A model generated the notes under the pieces. That model was not told where the DNA came from and made no database searches. It saw nothing but the letters and a program-made list of their open reading frames with translations. Below are positions 25,220-34,555 of a DNA stretch of 64,000 bases, in pieces. Every line of letters starts with the position of its first letter. Positions within the stretch are counted from its first letter, which is position 1. Source of the DNA: Chitinophagaceae bacterium (lineage in GTDB: Bacteria; Bacteroidota; Bacteroidia; Chitinophagales; Chitinophagaceae); the NCBI GenBank assembly GCA_016720565.1, contig JADKKJ010000001.1:806001-870000 (forward strand). Reading direction: 5' to 3'. The position numbers and the translations under genes are program-made.

Positions 25220-28180
25220 ATGAGAAAAAGCTACCGCTTTTTAGCTGCATGGTTAATGGCTTGCCTTTTCACGGTCACCGCGAACAGCCAGACATCCGTG
25301 ACCATCTCGGGCACCATTAAAGATGAATCCTCAAAAGAAAGTGTCGCTTCAGCAACCGTAACGGTAAAAGGTTCAGACCAGAACACTTATACGAATACGG
25401 ATGGAGCCTTCAGCATCACGGTGAAAAAACTTCCAGTGGTGCTTGTTATCACATCCGCAGAATTTGAAATGAAGGAGATCACAGTCACTGATGCCTCCAA
25501 ACCTGTGGATATCACTATCAAATCATCAAATAAGATCGTGGAGAACGTGGTGGTTTATTCAACTACCCGCTTACCCCAGAAATATCTAGAAGCGGGTGTT
25601 ACCGTAGAGCGTTTAGGCTCTAAGCAACTGCGTAACATGGCCGCGCCGAATTATTATGAGGCGCTGGGTAACCTGAAAGGGGTGGATGTGCATACTGCCA
25701 GCCTTACCTTCCGCACGATAACCACCCGTGGCTTTGTAAGCAGCGGTAACCTCCGCCTTAACCAGTTGGTGGATGGTATGGACAACCAGGCCCCTGGTCT
25801 GAATTTTTCCGTAGGGAACGTGGTAGGCCCCTCTGACCTGGATGTAGAATCTGTAGAGGTTCTTTCCGGAGCTTCTTCTGCTCTGTATGGTTCGGGTGGT
25901 ATGAACGGTACTGTTCTTATCAACACGAAAGATCCTTTCAAGTACAAAGATCTTAGCTATAACATTAAGCAGGGGATCATGCACGTGGATGGAAAGCAGC
26001 GCAGCGCTTCTCCTTATTACGACTGGGCCTTCCGTTTTGCAAAATCCTTTAAAGATAAATTCGCTTTCAAAGTTGCCTTCCAATTGGTAAAAGGAAATGA
26101 CTGGGAAGCAGAAGACTATCGCAACAAACAACAGATCGGTGTATTGAGCAAAGTGGTTGGTGGAAATCGCCAGAACGACCCTGGATACAATGGTATCAAC
26201 GTTTATGGAGATGAGACCAGCGCAGATATGGCAGGTTTCTCTTATTATGTACAGGACCAAACACGCAGAGGTGTTCTTGCTGCAACTGGTGGATTACTGG
26301 ATGTAGTAAATGCCGCCAACGCCTATTTTGGAGTTCCAGGCAACCCGTCTTTCCCAGGTGCTATTGGCCTGAACCCTTATCCAACAAACGCGCAGATCGC
26401 AACTTTCATTGGAGCACTTCCAAGCGCAACACAGGCAACTGTACAACAAATGATGCCTTTCTATATTGGACTTAATCGTGGGTATTTTAATAAGGCCACT
26501 GTATCACGTACCGGTTACAATGAAGAGAACCTGGTTGATTACAATACGATAAATGTAAAAGGAACTGCAGCTGTACATTATAAAGTAAGTGATCGTTTAG
26601 AGCTTTCATTGGCTACTTATATCGGTTCAGGTACTACAGTATATACCGGAGCCGACCGTTATTCACTGCGTAACCTGAAGATCGGCCAGCACAAATTTGA
26701 AGCAAAAGCCAAGAACTGGATGTTCAGGGCATATACTACACAGGAAAACGCAGGGGAAGCTTATAATGCAAGCGCACTGGGAGCATTTATTAATGAGGCC
26801 TACAGACCAAGTGGTGTTTGGTTCCCAACTTATATCGGAACCTTCTCTGAGGGTCGTCGTTTAAATGGCTCTGCAGCCAGCGATATGACGCTTCATGCTG
26901 CTGCAAGGGCATCTGCTGATATAGGACGTTATATTCCCGGAACAAAATCATTTGACTCTGTTGCAGCTATCATAAAAAGGACGCCTATCCGCAAAGGTGG
27001 AGCGTTGTTTCTTGATAAATCTGACCTCTATAGCGTAGAGATCCAGGGTAATCTTTCCGAGCTGTTGAAATTTAATAAGATCATTGAAGTACTGGGTGGC
27101 GCAAGCTGGAAACAGTGGGCCATGAATTCCCAGGGTACTATCTTCTCTGATACCTTGAATCGTATACGCGTAAACGAATATGGTATGTACCTGCAGGCTA
27201 AAAAAGCCTTCGGTAAAGACGAAAGATTTACCCTTACTGCTTCTGGCCGTTATGACAAGCAGACCAACTTCAATGGCCGCTTTACACCAAGGATCACAGG
27301 TGTTCTGAAGACCGCTAAGAATCAATTCCTGCGTTTATCCTACCAGTCAGCGTACCGTTTCCCTTCCAACCAGAACCAGTATATCAGCCTGGTTACAGGA
27401 TCAGGTGTGTTGATGGGTTGCCTGCCAGAGTTCCAGTCTTATTATAAATTGAATTCTACGCTTCCTGGTTACACCGCAGCTTCTGTACTTGCCTATCGCA
27501 GTGGCGCATTAAGCGATTCCAGCCGACTGGTGAAAGCAGTTTACAAAGATGTAACTCCTGAAAAAGTATATAGCTATGAGATCGGTTACAAAGCAGTGAT
27601 AGCTGATCGTTTACTGATAGATGCTTATTATTATTATAGCAAATACCAGGATTTCCTGGTGAACGCTGCAGTAGCTCAATCAAAGACTGGTTATAACTAC
27701 GAGCTTTATTCAGCTTTCAGCAGCACCAATATTTCATATGTGCAGAACAGCGCAGCGGAAGTAAGGGCTGATGGATGGGGTTTCAGTCTCGATTACCGTT
27801 TCCTGAGCAATTTCTATGTTTATGGAAACCTGTTCTCTGATAAGCTTACCAATGTTCCTGCCGGTGAAGTAACCTTCTTCAACGCGCCAAAATATCGTTA
27901 TAACATCGGTCTTCGTAATGATAATGTGAACAAAACCGGCCTTGGATTCAATGTGGTGTTCAAATGGCAGGATAACAACTACTACGAAGGAACCTTCGTA
28001 AGTGGTACACTGCCTTACTTCGGCTGGTGGGATGCGCAGGTGTCTTACCGTCCTAAAGCTTCGAAAAGTGTTTTCCGCATAGGTGGTACCAACCTGGGTA
28101 ATAACTATTACCGTACAGGTTATGGTAGCCCTTCAGTTGGTGGCCTTTACTACGCCAGCTACGGTTTCAACCTTCAATAA
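25220..28180 (+). CDS. TonB-dependent outer-membrane receptor
   Basis: A 986-residue importer. The signal peptide (1-23, ending ANSQ) is followed by a CarboxypepD_reg-like domain (about 27-105). A full plug (about 115-245) has NYYEALGNLKGVDVHTASL, TTRGFVSSGNLRLNQLVDG and SGASSALYGSGGMNGTVLI. A 22-strand-type barrel ends in YYASYGFNLQ, with a C-terminal aromatic/hydrophobic residue pattern. The plug is much clearer than in the other barrel proteins here, so this is probably an active TonB-coupled transporter. No SusD-like lipoprotein follows, so a starch-like polysaccharide substrate is not supported; siderophore, vitamin or peptide uptake is possible. A strong terminator follows the stop. Confidence 0.9.
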   Translation: MRKSYRFLAAWLMACLFTVTANSQTSVTISGTIKDESSKESVASATVTVKGSDQNTYTNTDGAFSITVKKLPVVLVITSAEFEMKEITVTDASKPVDITIKSSNKIVENVVVYSTTRLPQKYLEAGVTVERLGSKQLRNMAAPNYYEALGNLKGVDVHTASLTFRTITTRGFVSSGNLRLNQLVDGMDNQAPGLNFSVGNVVGPSDLDVESVEVLSGASSALYGSGGMNGTVLINTKDPFKYKDLSYNIKQGIMHVDGKQRSASPYYDWAFRFAKSFKDKFAFKVAFQLVKGNDWEAEDYRNKQQIGVLSKVVGGNRQNDPGYNGINVYGDETSADMAGFSYYVQDQTRRGVLAATGGLLDVVNAANAYFGVPGNPSFPGAIGLNPYPTNAQIATFIGALPSATQATVQQMMPFYIGLNRGYFNKATVSRTGYNEENLVDYNTINVKGTAAVHYKVSDRLELSLATYIGSGTTVYTGADRYSLRNLKIGQHKFEAKAKNWMFRAYTTQENAGEAYNASALGAFINEAYRPSGVWFPTYIGTFSEGRRLNGSAASDMTLHAAARASADIGRYIPGTKSFDSVAAIIKRTPIRKGGALFLDKSDLYSVEIQGNLSELLKFNKIIEVLGGASWKQWAMNSQGTIFSDTLNRIRVNEYGMYLQAKKAFGKDERFTLTASGRYDKQTNFNGRFTPRITGVLKTAKNQFLRLSYQSAYRFPSNQNQYISLVTGSGVLMGCLPEFQSYYKLNSTLPGYTAASVLAYRSGALSDSSRLVKAVYKDVTPEKVYSYEIGYKAVIADRLLIDAYYYYSKYQDFLVNAAVAQSKTGYNYELYSAFSSTNISYVQNSAAEVRADGWGFSLDYRFLSNFYVYGNLFSDKLTNVPAGEVTFFNAPKYRYNIGLRNDNVNKTGLGFNVVFKWQDNNYYEGTFVSGTLPYFGWWDAQVSYRPKASKSVFRIGGTNLGNNYYRTGYGSPSVGGLYYASYGFNLQ

Positions 28181-28205
28181 GGTAATAAAGGGTAAAAAAA
28201 AATGA

Positions 28206-28230
28206 AAGCCTCCTTCGGGAGGCTTTTTTT
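28206..28230. terminator. Terminator between the TonB receptor and coiled-coil gene
   Basis: Perfect hairpin AAGCCTCC-TTCG-GGAGGCTT (28206-28225) with a stable UUCG tetraloop, followed by seven T on the plus strand. An A run at 28194-28202 gives a U tract on the minus strand, so it can also end the convergent gene at 28251. Confidence 0.88.
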
Positions 28231-28250
28231 ATAAGTTGATATGGTTGGTA

Positions 28251-29195
28251 TTAACCCAGTGTTTTGCGCGCCTGGCCTATCAAAAAACCATTATGATAAA
28301 GCTGAAGAAGGTAAGTTCCTTTATCATATGAATCGGCATTCAGGGAAAAGCTGATCGTTTTGGTCTCGCCCTTCTGGTAATCGAATTTGACCTTGCGTGT
28401 GTAACGGATCTTGCCGGCATTTCTGGTGTCTATTATCGCTGATGATTCCCACACATCATCCGTAAGCAAACGCCCGTCAGGCCTTGTGATAACCACAAAC
28501 ACTTCGGCATTACCAGCATCAAATATATTATTGGTCACGTTGAAATTGATGACCAGTTTTGATGTCCTGCCTGCCAGGTTGGTCTCAATTTCCTTATCCG
28601 CTTTTACGGTTACGGGAGCCAAATGAATATCTGTGGCAACAAATACGTTGGCCTGGGATATCTTTTCGGTCATCACCTTGTTTTCCTTCAGTAAGGCCTG
28701 GTTTGCAGTTTCCAGTTCTCTTAACTGCAGGTTCACCTTTTCCAGGATGCCTGCGATCTGTACCTTCTCTTCTTCCACGCTGGTATTCCTGCTCTGAAGA
28801 TCTGCTACCAGCATTTGCAATTCTATGGTCTTTTGCCTGGCAAGATCCAGGTCTTCCTTTTTTACATTGTTCTTTTTTAGGATCAGCGATATCTCCAGCC
28901 GAAGTTTATAGATCTCCGCCATCCTTGCCTGTAACTGAGATCTGAGCAGACTTTTTTCTGTATTGGTGGAATCCAGTTCGGTTCCCAATGATCTCAGGGC
29001 ATCCTGGTAGATCCTGTCTAATGAATCGGCTACGCCTTTAGAGATAGCCAGTGAATCGATATGCGGGGAAACAACAGGCCCAGCCGTACCAGGCAAAGGC
29101 ATATGCGCTTTGTCGTAGATATAATAGCCCCAGGTTCCTACCAGTCCGCAGGATAGCATAACCAGGAGGACAGATTTTGTATCTTTTAAGGGCAT
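28251..29195 (-). CDS. Membrane-anchored coiled-coil protein with C-terminal beta domain (paralogue A)
   Basis: A 314-residue protein of unknown function. One N-terminal membrane anchor (about 9-25) is followed by the juxtamembrane motif GTWGYYIYDK. A long Glu/Lys/Leu/Gln-rich coiled coil (about 50-185) leads to a C-terminal beta-rich, Ig-like domain (about 190-314). The region from SKLVINFNVTNN to the end matches the protein at 30512-31498 almost along its whole length, including NTRN, KVKFDYQKGETK and YHNGFLIGQA. The coil and tail should lie in the periplasm. The start lies 24 bases after the stop of the exported ASKHA gene, so the two form an operon. Confidence 0.8.
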   Translation of the reverse strand: MPLKDTKSVLLVMLSCGLVGTWGYYIYDKAHMPLPGTAGPVVSPHIDSLAISKGVADSLDRIYQDALRSLGTELDSTNTEKSLLRSQLQARMAEIYKLRLEISLILKKNNVKKEDLDLARQKTIELQMLVADLQSRNTSVEEEKVQIAGILEKVNLQLRELETANQALLKENKVMTEKISQANVFVATDIHLAPVTVKADKEIETNLAGRTSKLVINFNVTNNIFDAGNAEVFVVITRPDGRLLTDDVWESSAIIDTRNAGKIRYTRKVKFDYQKGETKTISFSLNADSYDKGTYLLQLYHNGFLIGQARKTLG

Positions 29196-29219
29196 TCCGG
29201 TAAGCGCGGGTTATTAATA

Positions 29220-30359
29220 CTATTTAGAAATGGTTTGGTCAACATAGGCGCTGACCCAGCCTACCTGGCCATTTTTGATCAGGTAAAAATTCTTACTTGA
29301 ATTAAGTGTAACGAACTGCCTCATGATACGGATCATTAATCCGGTACCTGCGATCAATGAACGCTGGTCAAAAACTTTATGTACCCGTGTGGTTTCCGAC
29401 AACACATCTTTTTTATCCGCTTCATCTGTTACCAGCGAAGACAGGTAAGCGGGTGATATTTTTTTAAAATTTTTGGAAACTGTTTCGGAAAATTTAAGGA
29501 GGTCTTCGTAGGTAACTGTGACAACAGGATTATCCAGCATTTCAGGACGGATCAGGGTTGCTAATGCCCAGGCAATACCGCCACTGAATGCAATATTGTC
29601 GCTGGATGGATAGGCACCGCTGGCATTGATAGCATAGTTCAATTCTGAATTTTCCATGTTGGCCAATACCCTGGTGAGCTGGTGCTGAAAATTTTCAAGG
29701 CTATTATCACCTTCCAGTTTTTTCTCTGTCGCATTGGCCGTACTTTTTGTTCCCCAGTTCAACTGGAACAGGCGAAACTCATCGGTATTATCGAAGGGGA
29801 AATAGCCGCCCTTAGTATTGCCGCTGCCAATATCCAGCAAAAATGTATTGAATCTTCTGGAAGCTGGGACTATTCCCAGGTGTGAAAGCCTGGCTTCCAT
29901 CAAAACATCCACCACTTCCACTTTACGGCGAGGCTCATTGGCCAGCAACCGAAAAGAATCGATCAGGTTATTTATCCAATCCGTTTTATTTTCTTTTTCT
30001 GCCTGTTGTTTTACGCCACTGCTGATCACAGTGAAGATCCTTTTGGCAGGGATCTTGAGATCATTCAAGGCAACCTGGTAAAGGCCCAGCAAACCTTTAA
30101 GGGTTGCAGAAAAAGTGGGGGAGGTAAAGGAAATAAAATCAGTATTAACTGAACTGTCTTTCAGGATGGTGAAGGCCCCTGTACTCTGGGCATCCTTACC
30201 GATCTCGATCACGCTCATTTTAACCCCTTTTGACCCTACCTCAATACCAGTATAGACGGTACCATTTAGAAGTGGGCGAATACTATTCTGAGCCTTGCTG
30301 CCCACCGAAACTACGCACAAGGTCAGGATAAGCAGGTTCAGTTTGATAAGGTTTGTCAT
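29220..30359 (-). CDS. Exported ASKHA-fold protein of unknown function
   Basis: A 379-residue protein with a good signal peptide (1-23, ending GSKAQ). The mature part shows the two phosphate-binding motifs of the actin/Hsp70/sugar-kinase/Ppx superfamily: GIEVGSKGVKMSVIEIG near the N-terminus and FLLDIGSGNTKGGYFPF near 170. A later SGGIAWALATLI resembles the third ATP-binding segment. The order and spacing recall Ppx/GppA and GDA1/CD39 nucleotidases. Unlike those bacterial enzymes this one is exported, where ATP is scarce. A nucleotidase, a polyphosphate-binding protein or a non-catalytic scaffold are all possible. It is cotranscribed with the coiled-coil gene at 28251. Confidence 0.78.
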   Translation of the reverse strand: MTNLIKLNLLILTLCVVSVGSKAQNSIRPLLNGTVYTGIEVGSKGVKMSVIEIGKDAQSTGAFTILKDSSVNTDFISFTSPTFSATLKGLLGLYQVALNDLKIPAKRIFTVISSGVKQQAEKENKTDWINNLIDSFRLLANEPRRKVEVVDVLMEARLSHLGIVPASRRFNTFLLDIGSGNTKGGYFPFDNTDEFRLFQLNWGTKSTANATEKKLEGDNSLENFQHQLTRVLANMENSELNYAINASGAYPSSDNIAFSGGIAWALATLIRPEMLDNPVVTVTYEDLLKFSETVSKNFKKISPAYLSSLVTDEADKKDVLSETTRVHKVFDQRSLIAGTGLMIRIMRQFVTLNSSKNFYLIKNGQVGWVSAYVDQTISK

Positions 30360-30462
30360 TTTGCTTCTGATTTGCTCCCAAATTTAAACTATATAAAGGG
30401 CCTATCCTCGGGCTGTATGGCAAGTATCCACCATTGTGCAAAACTTCTTGCTATGTGGAAAT

Positions 30463-30493
30463 AAAAAAAGCCGCTTCAAAAATGAAGCGGCTT
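30463..30493 (-). terminator. Terminator after coiled-coil paralogue B
   Basis: An 11-bp perfect inverted repeat AAGCCGCTTCA / TGAAGCGGCTT (30468-30493, loop of four A) is followed on the minus strand by a seven-base U tract. It lies 19 bases after the stop at 30512 and separates that gene from the exported ASKHA gene. Confidence 0.88.
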
Positions 30494-30511
30494 AGCAGGA
30501 GTTAACTGCTC

Positions 30512-31498
30512 TTAACCGAATAAACCACCTTTTTTCAGATTTCTCACTGCTTCACCGATCTTAAAGCCATTGTGATAGATCTCAATTTTATAATCACCGG
30601 TGCTGAAGTCAGCGTTCCGGATAGGGAATGAAAGGTTTTTACGCTGTCCCTGTACATAATCTACCGCTACCTTGCTGGTGAATGGTTTGTCACCATCATT
30701 ACGGGTATTTAAAGTGCCTGATCCAAGGCTGGCATTTGTGATCACCTTGCCGGAAGGATCGGTTACTATAATGTACATGTCTGCAGGGCCTGATTTCGCG
30801 ATCCTGTTCTCCACATCAAATGAAACTACCAGTTTATCTACACGCTTTGCAGTAGAGGTTGTTTTCTCTTTACCACTTTTCTTTTCATTCACAGGAGTTA
30901 CCTGGATATTAGAAGCGGAGAAAGTAGAAGCCACATCAACTGTTTTTGACAGTTGTTCTTTTTCAGTAGTAGTGGTAACAAGATTTTGCTGAAGCACTGA
31001 TTTTTCCTGCTGAAGGGAAGTATTGGCAACCGTCAGTTGCTGGTTTTCACCTGTTAAACGGGCGACGTCTGCCTCCAGACTACTGATCTTTGCGTTTAGT
31101 TCGGTGATCATGCCACGGGCCTTTGTAAGCTGGGCGGCAGTTGCATTCTTATCATTCAGGATCCTGCGGATCTCTGCTTTACGGGTATCGATCTCTTTCT
31201 GACGGTCGGTCAGCTGACCCTGGAGATCATTATTGGCGCCGGTCACAGAATCAAGGCGGGCCAGGGCATTGTCAAATTCACGCTGGATCTCATTCTTAGA
31301 AGAATCCAGGTTAGAGATCTGAACAATCTGGCTGGCGATCTTTTCTCCTGATTTATTTTTGTCATAAAGAAGATAGCCCCAGGTTCCAAGCAGGCCTGCT
31401 GCAAGAATACCAATAATGAGGTTTTTGTTGGTCCTGTTGCTTTTTTCGGTGCGCCCTTCTGTTGTGGAAGTAGCCGAAGGATAATTAGTGTTAGCCAT
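30512..31498 (-). CDS. Membrane-anchored coiled-coil protein with C-terminal beta domain (paralogue B)
   Basis: A 328-residue protein of unknown function. A Ser/Thr/Asn-rich cytoplasmic N-tail (1-24) is followed by a membrane anchor (about 26-42) with GLLGTWGYLLYDK, matching paralogue A. A long coiled coil (about 55-190) has heptad-like Leu/Ala spacing. A Lys/Ser/Thr-rich hinge (about 205-220) leads to the Ig-like C-terminal domain with DKLVVSFDVENRI, NTRNDGDKPFTSKV, DYVQGQRKNLSF and YHNGFKIGEA. It ends in a basic, Gly-rich tail. It has its own terminator and is divergent from holA, so it is probably transcribed alone. The coil suggests an envelope spacer or scaffold; this is inference. Confidence 0.82.
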   Translation of the reverse strand: MANTNYPSATSTTEGRTEKSNRTNKNLIIGILAAGLLGTWGYLLYDKNKSGEKIASQIVQISNLDSSKNEIQREFDNALARLDSVTGANNDLQGQLTDRQKEIDTRKAEIRRILNDKNATAAQLTKARGMITELNAKISSLEADVARLTGENQQLTVANTSLQQEKSVLQQNLVTTTTEKEQLSKTVDVASTFSASNIQVTPVNEKKSGKEKTTSTAKRVDKLVVSFDVENRIAKSGPADMYIIVTDPSGKVITNASLGSGTLNTRNDGDKPFTSKVAVDYVQGQRKNLSFPIRNADFSTGDYKIEIYHNGFKIGEAVRNLKKGGLFG

Positions 31499-31704
31499 AC
31501 GATAGTGATTTTAGTGATTCACATTTATTTATTCGGTAAACGATGTAAGGTAACCTCCCATAATCGGAGAATCCTTAAAAAACCTGTTAAATTCGTTTCC
31601 GGCCAGGTAATTCCGAAAACCGTGCCAGATAATTCCGAGGTATTTTACACCAGGTCGTGGATGCCTGCAGAGGATATTTACCAAAGCTTGTAACTTAGCT
31701 CCTT

Positions 31705-32706
31705 ATGTCGGTGGAAAAGATTTTAAATGATTGGAAAAAAGGCAACTTCAAGCCGGTTTACTGGCTGGAGGGAGAGGAGGACTATTTTATAGATAGGCTG
31801 GTCTCTTATGCCGAGCAAAAAATACTTCCCGAATCAGAGGCCTCCTTTAATCTCACTGTTTTTTACGGTAAGGATGCGAATTGGGCCGATATCCTGAATG
31901 CCTGCAGGCGTTACCCGATGTTTGCGGAAAAGCAGGTAGTGATCCTGAAAGAAGGGCAGCAGATGCGCGAAATAGAAAAACTGGAACCTTATTTCGAAAA
32001 CCCTCTTGGCTCTACCATTTTCGTGGTTTCCTATAAAGAGAAAAAACTGGATGCCCGGAAGAAAATGGCCAGATACATCAAAGAGAAGGGCGAACTGCTG
32101 ACCATTAAAAAGATCAGCGAAAGAGAACTTCCTGAATGGACCTCCCTTCTTTTGAAAGGAAAAGGACTTACTATTAGTCCTAAAGGATTGGCCGTACTGG
32201 TAGATCATATTGGTAATGATCTTTCCAGGATAGAAAACGAAATTGAGAAACTCCGGGTGAACCTGGGCCAGCGCAAAGCCATTAATGAAGATGATATAGA
32301 AGAATATATCGGGGTAAGTAAAGAATTCAATGCATTTGAACTACAATTGGCCATTGCCAATAAGGACCTCGCTAAAAGTCTTCGTATCGTACAGTATTTT
32401 GAAAGTAATCCCAAGGCAGGGCCTATTCAAATGGTGCTTCCTGCTTTATACAGTTATTTCAGTAAAGTATATATGGTTTTCGGTGTTCCATCCAGGGATG
32501 AAAAGACCCTGGCAGAAAGCCTGGGTGTACCGCCTTTTTTTGTAAAGGATTATGTTCGAACCGCCAATCTTTACAATTTTGAAGGGGTGGAAAAAGTGCT
32601 GCTCTTATTACACCAGTATAATCTTAAAAGTATCGGTATAGGGTCTACTAATGCCACTTCCAGCGGATCATTGATGAAAGAAATGCTGGTTAAAATTCTG
32701 GGCTGA
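31705..32706 (+). CDS. holA: DNA polymerase III subunit delta
   Basis: Clamp-loader subunit that opens the beta clamp. The 333 residues begin PVYWLEGEEDYFIDRLVSYAE, the usual HolA start. The AAA+-like domain continues with ILNACRRYPMFAEKQVVILKE, LGSTIFVVSYKEKKLDARKK and LVDHIGNDLSRIENEIEKL, then the C-terminal collar domain with EFNAFELQLAIANKD. The intergenic region to the divergent coiled-coil gene is 206 bases; it holds no clear promoter beyond a weak TAACTTAG at about 31690. Confidence 0.92.
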   Translation: MSVEKILNDWKKGNFKPVYWLEGEEDYFIDRLVSYAEQKILPESEASFNLTVFYGKDANWADILNACRRYPMFAEKQVVILKEGQQMREIEKLEPYFENPLGSTIFVVSYKEKKLDARKKMARYIKEKGELLTIKKISERELPEWTSLLLKGKGLTISPKGLAVLVDHIGNDLSRIENEIEKLRVNLGQRKAINEDDIEEYIGVSKEFNAFELQLAIANKDLAKSLRIVQYFESNPKAGPIQMVLPALYSYFSKVYMVFGVPSRDEKTLAESLGVPPFFVKDYVRTANLYNFEGVEKVLLLLHQYNLKSIGIGSTNATSSGSLMKEMLVKILG

Positions 32707-32790
32707 TCACTTCATAAAAAAATGCTTTCTTTGCGTGGTTCTGCAACGGTTTTGCAGGGAATTTCATCAAAAACAGCAACAAACCTTAAT

Positions 32791-33552
32791 ATGAAAAAAA
32801 TACTATTTCTGGCGGGCTTCCTGGCTTTTATACTTACAGGTTGCCTGGAAACCACTGAAGAGGTCACCCTGAATGCAGATGGTACCGGTTCACTGGCTAA
32901 TACAAATGACATGAGCGCTCTGCTTGGCCTGCTTAAGAATATGGGCGGAGATAATGAGGCGATGGAAAAACTGGCTGGCCAGAAAATGGATTCCAGTTTA
33001 TCAATGGCCTCTGTGGTTGACAGCATACCAGGCCTGACCGAGGATGATAAAAACCTGCTTCGCACCGGCACCATGCAGATCAAAATGGATGCAGATGCGG
33101 AAAAGTTCCTGACTAAAATGAATTTTAATTTCTCCAAAATTTCGCAGATATCCCAGTTAAATGGGCTTACTGAGAAAGTGCTGGGTAAAAGAGTAAAAGA
33201 CCTGGTGACCCAGGGCGCAGCCGAAATGGGAGGGGATGATAAGATACCGGAGACGAGTTCGATCGCCTCTTACCTCGATGTAAGTTTTGACGATGGTGAT
33301 ATCAAGGGCAAAGTGAATAAGGATAAGATCGGCAGTCTGGCCAATGATGAATTTCTGAAAGGGTTGAAAGAATTATCCGGAATGGGAATGACCATTGCGC
33401 ATACCTATGTGATCAATTTACCCCGCGCCGCCTCTTCTGTAGAAGGAAAAAACGTGGTGATGTCGGATGATAAAAAGAAAGCTACCATTAAAATTGACCT
33501 GGAAACCTTATTTGAAAAGCAGGATGATATTTCCTTTAAGATAAAATATTAA
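32791..33552 (+). CDS. Predicted lipoprotein of unknown function
   Basis: From the ATG at 32791 this is a 253-residue lipoprotein: signal and lipobox LTGC ending at Cys18, then LETTEEVTLNADGTGSLANT, which resembles the start of Bacteroidota proteins with a beta-strand 'NADGSG' opening. The middle is helical and Met/Asp/Lys-rich. The longer frame from 32722 would bury the signal peptide. It lies 84 bases after holA, and the last 4 bases overlap the convergent ribF. Confidence 0.75.
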   Translation: MKKILFLAGFLAFILTGCLETTEEVTLNADGTGSLANTNDMSALLGLLKNMGGDNEAMEKLAGQKMDSSLSMASVVDSIPGLTEDDKNLLRTGTMQIKMDADAEKFLTKMNFNFSKISQISQLNGLTEKVLGKRVKDLVTQGAAEMGGDDKIPETSSIASYLDVSFDDGDIKGKVNKDKIGSLANDEFLKGLKELSGMGMTIAHTYVINLPRAASSVEGKNVVMSDDKKKATIKIDLETLFEKQDDISFKIKY

Positions 33553-34475
33553 AGCACCGCAAGACTGCTGATACGGTCTTTCCCCATCTGCGCGACGAGC
33601 TCATCAAGTCCATTGAACTTGATCTCTTCGCGCAGATATGTTTTTACTACCACCCTGAGTTCCTGGTCATAGATCTCTTCATTGAAATCAAACAGGTTCA
33701 CTTCCACTACACGCTTTTTACCATCTACAGTTGGGCGAAATCCCACACTCATCATTCCTTTGCGAGGAAGCCCATCTGCGGTCCTTGCATACACGGCATA
33801 GATACCATTACCTGGAAGGATCTTTTCCTCATCCCTGGTCTTAAGATTGGCAGTAGGGTAACCCAGTTTCCGTCCCAGTTTATCGCCATGCACTACCACC
33901 CCCGTAAAAAAGAATTCGTATCCCAGTAATTTATTGGCGGTCTCAAAATCGCTGTGAAGAATAGCTTCCCTGATATTGGTAGAACTGATAGAGATATTTT
34001 CCAACAGGTGTTTTGGTATCTCCTTAAGAGTGTAATTATAAATGCCGGTGCATTTCTCCAGCAGGCGGAAATCGCCAAGGCGGTCGCGGCCAAACCGATG
34101 ATCATACCCAATGATAATTGTATGCGGATGGAAACGATCGATCAGGAAAGTCTTTATATAATCTTCTGCAGGTTGATTGGCAAATGCCTCGGTGAAGGGG
34201 ACGATCACAAGGTGGTCCACACCCAGTTCGGTCAGCAGTTCGATCTTTTCATCCATGGTATTGATCAGTCGAATACCCAGGATGGCAGAGGATACTACCT
34301 TACGGGGATGGGGGTGAAAAGTGATGATAACGGTCTCCCCCCCGATACGGGCAGCCTCTTCTTTTAACCGGGCGATCACTTCGCGGTGCCCCCGATGGAC
34401 CCCGTCGAATGTGCCTATGGTGATCACGGCTTTTTGGAAAACCGGCAGCTGGTCTATATTAGCATGAACTTTCAT
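33549..34475 (-). CDS. ribF: Bifunctional riboflavin kinase / FAD synthetase
   Basis: Makes FMN and FAD from riboflavin. The N-terminal FAD synthetase domain shows ITIGTFDGVHRGHREVIARL (nucleotidyltransferase HxGH-like site) and TIIIGYDHRFGRDRLGD. The C-terminal riboflavin kinase domain has GVVVHGDKLGRKLGYPTAN and NGIYAVYARTADG, plus VEVNLFDFNEEIY near the end. The length (308) is standard. The start at 34475 is 80 bases from divergent purM. Confidence 0.94.
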   Translation of the reverse strand: MKVHANIDQLPVFQKAVITIGTFDGVHRGHREVIARLKEEAARIGGETVIITFHPHPRKVVSSAILGIRLINTMDEKIELLTELGVDHLVIVPFTEAFANQPAEDYIKTFLIDRFHPHTIIIGYDHRFGRDRLGDFRLLEKCTGIYNYTLKEIPKHLLENISISSTNIREAILHSDFETANKLLGYEFFFTGVVVHGDKLGRKLGYPTANLKTRDEEKILPGNGIYAVYARTADGLPRKGMMSVGFRPTVDGKKRVVEVNLFDFNEEIYDQELRVVVKTYLREEIKFNGLDELVAQMGKDRISSLAVL

Positions 34476-34537
34476 AAAGTTGGCAAAACTAATTCATTAT
34501 TGATAAACAGTTCCCATTCTATAAGGTTCTAATTTGG

Positions 34538-34545
34538 TAGATTTG
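34538..34545 (+). promoter_or_regulatory. Candidate -7 element (TAGATTTG) upstream of purM
   Basis: TAGATTTG fits the Bacteroidota TAnnTTTG -7 motif and ends 10 bases before the purM ATG. No well-placed TTTG/TTG element is present, so only the -7 half is supported. Confidence 0.35.
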
Positions 34546-34555
34546 CCCTCTAATT

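Noticed and set aside
25613..26260. Minus-strand frame (215 codons) opposite the TonB receptor plug
   Set aside because: It lies wholly inside the receptor's plug domain, with no motif or signal peptide; an antisense artefact.
28251..31498. Treating the exported ASKHA protein as a second copy of ppx
   Set aside because: It has a signal peptide and only the generic fold motifs; the Ppx-specific pieces seen at 50718-51608 (CATSAMRDA, AIGSGGNINKV) are missing.
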